Positions 62,867 to 64,000 of a stretch of 64,000 nt of DNA are shown piece by piece. Numbering within the stretch: position 1 is the stretch's first letter; each line of letters opens with the position of its first letter. Both the position numbers and the translations under genes were made by a program. Origin of the DNA: Alphaproteobacteria bacterium (GTDB taxonomy: Bacteria > Pseudomonadota > Alphaproteobacteria > Micavibrionales > Micavibrionaceae). The stretch is from the NCBI GenBank assembly GCA_002401695.1, contig NVTV01000005.1:1-64000 (forward strand). Reading direction: 5' to 3'. The notes beneath the pieces are model-generated. The model saw only the letters and a program-made list of their open reading frames with translations. It was not told where the DNA came from and made no database searches.

Positions 62867-64000
62867 ATGGTTTGCAAGATTCATCACACCACCGGTTCTA
62901 GCTCCACTCCCTTTAAACTTATCAACTTATGCAGCTTGATGCTCACTGGGTCCATTTGCGCCCTGAGTTTAAGTACTCCGGCTTCTGCAACCATTCTACG
63001 GGTGGAAAAAGGAGATTACCTCCCCATAACCGACAATTTATCAACCTCGGGACCTGCCTATGTCAAAGGACGGGTGTATATCACTCAAGGCAAGACTCTG
63101 TTCAGTGATTACAGACTGGATAACTCAGGAACAATAACCACCTCAGATTTGGGGTGGACAGGCAGGCTGGAAAATAGGGCCGACTTATATAATACCGGAA
63201 AGATAAACAACGGCGGCATGCTGACTAACAGTGGCAGGCTATTCAATATGTTTGGCGGTACTCTGACAAGCAGTTACAGTCTTGACAACAAATCCCATGC
63301 TGAACTGCAAAATGATGGCACGCTGACGATTCTTGGTGGTATTCTGAGCAATAATGGTACATTGAACAACTTAAATACGCTTAACAATGAGAGTGGTGGT
63401 ACATTGACCAACGCGGGCCAGTTATTAAACCGGGACGTATTAAACAATAAGAGTGGCGCCACGTTGAATAACAGTTCTCGCGGGGAGCTGGTCAACTTTA
63501 GCGAATTATCCAACGCTGGTACCCTGAACAATGATGGAACACTAACCAACACAAGGAATGCTATACTGACGAGCAAAGGTACGTTGAATAACAACAGCGA
63601 TGCTCTGCTGACCAACCAAGGTACGCTGAACAATAGCGGCACGCTGACCAACCAAGGTACGCTGAACAATAGCTATATGCTGACCAACGAAGGTACGTTG
63701 ACCAACCAAGGTACGCTGAAAAATAGCCACACGTTGACCAACGCTCATCAATTGATCAATTACACTAACAGCGAGTTGCAAAACGATGGTATGCTTTACA
63801 ACAATGCCAAACTTTCCAATAATGGCTGGCTGGACACCAGCATTGGTGCTTCTCTGACTAATAGCGCCAATGCCAAAATAACCAATGCTGGTTACGGCAC
63901 ACTTTCCATCAGTGGCATACTGACTAACGAAGGTAGTCTGAAGAATGGCGGCACGTTGATGATCAATAGGAATGGCACGCTAACCAACAACGGCGTGATA
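62867..64000 (+). CDS. Exported Asn/Gly/Thr/Leu-repeat protein (adhesin-like), 5' part, runs off the window
   Basis: The frame is open from ATG 62867 (GAGG nine bases upstream) to the last base, 378 codons without a stop. Residues 1-44 form a long signal peptide (basic start, hydrophobic I-N-L-C-S-L-M-L-T-G-S-I-C-A-L, ending A-S-A). From about residue 85 the protein is built of short repeats of the form G-x-L-x-N-x (for example L-T-N-Q-G-T-L-N-N-S-G-T), spaced 6 and 12 residues apart. This period suits a right-handed parallel beta-helix or beta-solenoid as in secreted adhesins and autotransporter passengers. A C-terminal transport domain would lie beyond the edge, so the secretion route is unknown. 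Antisense Leu/Val-rich frames here are shadows of the repeats. Confidence 0.8.
   Translation, partial: MVCKIHHTTGSSSTPFKLINLCSLMLTGSICALSLSTPASATILRVEKGDYLPITDNLSTSGPAYVKGRVYITQGKTLFSDYRLDNSGTITTSDLGWTGRLENRADLYNTGKINNGGMLTNSGRLFNMFGGTLTSSYSLDNKSHAELQNDGTLTILGGILSNNGTLNNLNTLNNESGGTLTNAGQLLNRDVLNNKSGATLNNSSRGELVNFSELSNAGTLNNDGTLTNTRNAILTSKGTLNNNSDALLTNQGTLNNSGTLTNQGTLNNSYMLTNEGTLTNQGTLKNSHTLTNAHQLINYTNSELQNDGMLYNNAKLSNNGWLDTSIGASLTNSANAKITNAGYGTLSISGILTNEGSLKNGGTLMINRNGTLTNNGVI
63608..63733 (+). repeat. 36-bp direct repeats inside the repeat-protein gene
   Basis: Unit CTGACCAACCAAGGTACGCT..., 36 bp (12 codons), occurs at 63608-63643 and 63644-63679 with only the last codons different, and again in altered form to 63733. 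DNA identity is higher than in the rest of the gene, which points to recent unit duplication. Confidence 0.85.

Noticed and set aside
63608-63733. Regular 36-bp spacing suggested a CRISPR array
   Set aside because: The units are contiguous, in frame, without unique spacers, and encode the protein repeat; no cas genes are present.
63274-63781. Minus-strand Leu/Val-rich frames in the repeat region
   Set aside because: They are the complement of the plus-strand Asn/Leu/Gly repeat codons; the plus frame has a start, ribosome site and signal peptide.

Overview
The window reads as chromosome (or a large replicon) of a Gram-negative, probably alphaproteobacterial, heterotroph. This rests on three large TonB-dependent receptors of the sphingomonad/Emcibacter-Kordiimonas style, a full-length pyruvate carboxylase, a PEP-CTERM exported protein, GMC oxidoreductases and a CaiB-type CoA transferase. 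No rRNA, tRNA or other taxonomic marker is present, so the placement is an inference. Nearly everything is catabolic or envelope-related; there are no housekeeping information-processing genes.

Layout. (1) 1-416: the 3' end of a TraF-like conjugation peptidase, so a transfer module probably ends at the left edge. (2) About 0.5-25 kb: pyruvate carboxylase and a peptide-scavenging region. It contains two dipeptide-epimerase-type enolase-superfamily enzymes, two paralogous DUF819 membrane proteins, three exported serine hydrolases of the beta-lactamase/S12 family, an M17 leucyl aminopeptidase, an S15 CocE/NonD hydrolase, further alpha/beta hydrolases and a TonB receptor. Two genes here carry C-terminal frameshifts: a 2-keto-4-pentenoate-hydratase-like gene and an esterase. 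(3) 24.6-25.6 kb: an SdpI-like membrane protein with an ArsR-type repressor. A possible shared operator also lies in the promoter of an alpha/beta hydrolase 9 kb away. (4) 25.7-34.2 kb: a six-gene minus-strand operon (cyclase, aldehyde dehydrogenase, methylaspartate ammonia-lyase, CoA transferase, GMC oxidoreductase, CitE-like lyase) divergent from an Lrp-type regulator and a cupin gene. The order suggests 3-methylaspartate or an analogue going through mesaconate and mesaconyl/citramalyl-CoA to acetyl-CoA and pyruvate. (5) 34.3-50.3 kb: a 14 kb plus-strand catabolic island bounded by two same-orientation but diverged IS6-family elements. It holds an FAD oxidoreductase, an IlvD/Edd dehydratase, a GntR regulator, a TonB receptor, a GMC oxidoreductase, a GPH symporter, a hydroxyacid dehydrogenase, a threonine aldolase, an aldehyde dehydrogenase and a second M17 aminopeptidase. 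(6) 50.3-60.2 kb: a gamma-glutamylation (Puu-like) amine or amino-acid catabolic cluster on the minus strand, beside a divergent SDR, TonB receptor and APC permease. (7) 60.2-61.5 kb: two adjoining broken IS6-type elements, one a hybrid of two lineages. (8) 61.6-64.0 kb: a PEP-CTERM surface protein and the first 378 codons of a repeat-built exported protein that runs off the right edge. A perfect 12-bp inverted repeat lies upstream of it.

Taken together the window describes a cell that takes up oligomeric, amino-acid-like nutrients through TonB receptors, trims them with exported hydrolases, racemises or epimerises unusual stereoisomers and feeds the products into acetyl-CoA, pyruvate and the pyruvate carboxylase node. 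Substrates are not determined by the sequence. Short tandem duplications at gene edges and several IS remnants show that the region is actively rearranged.
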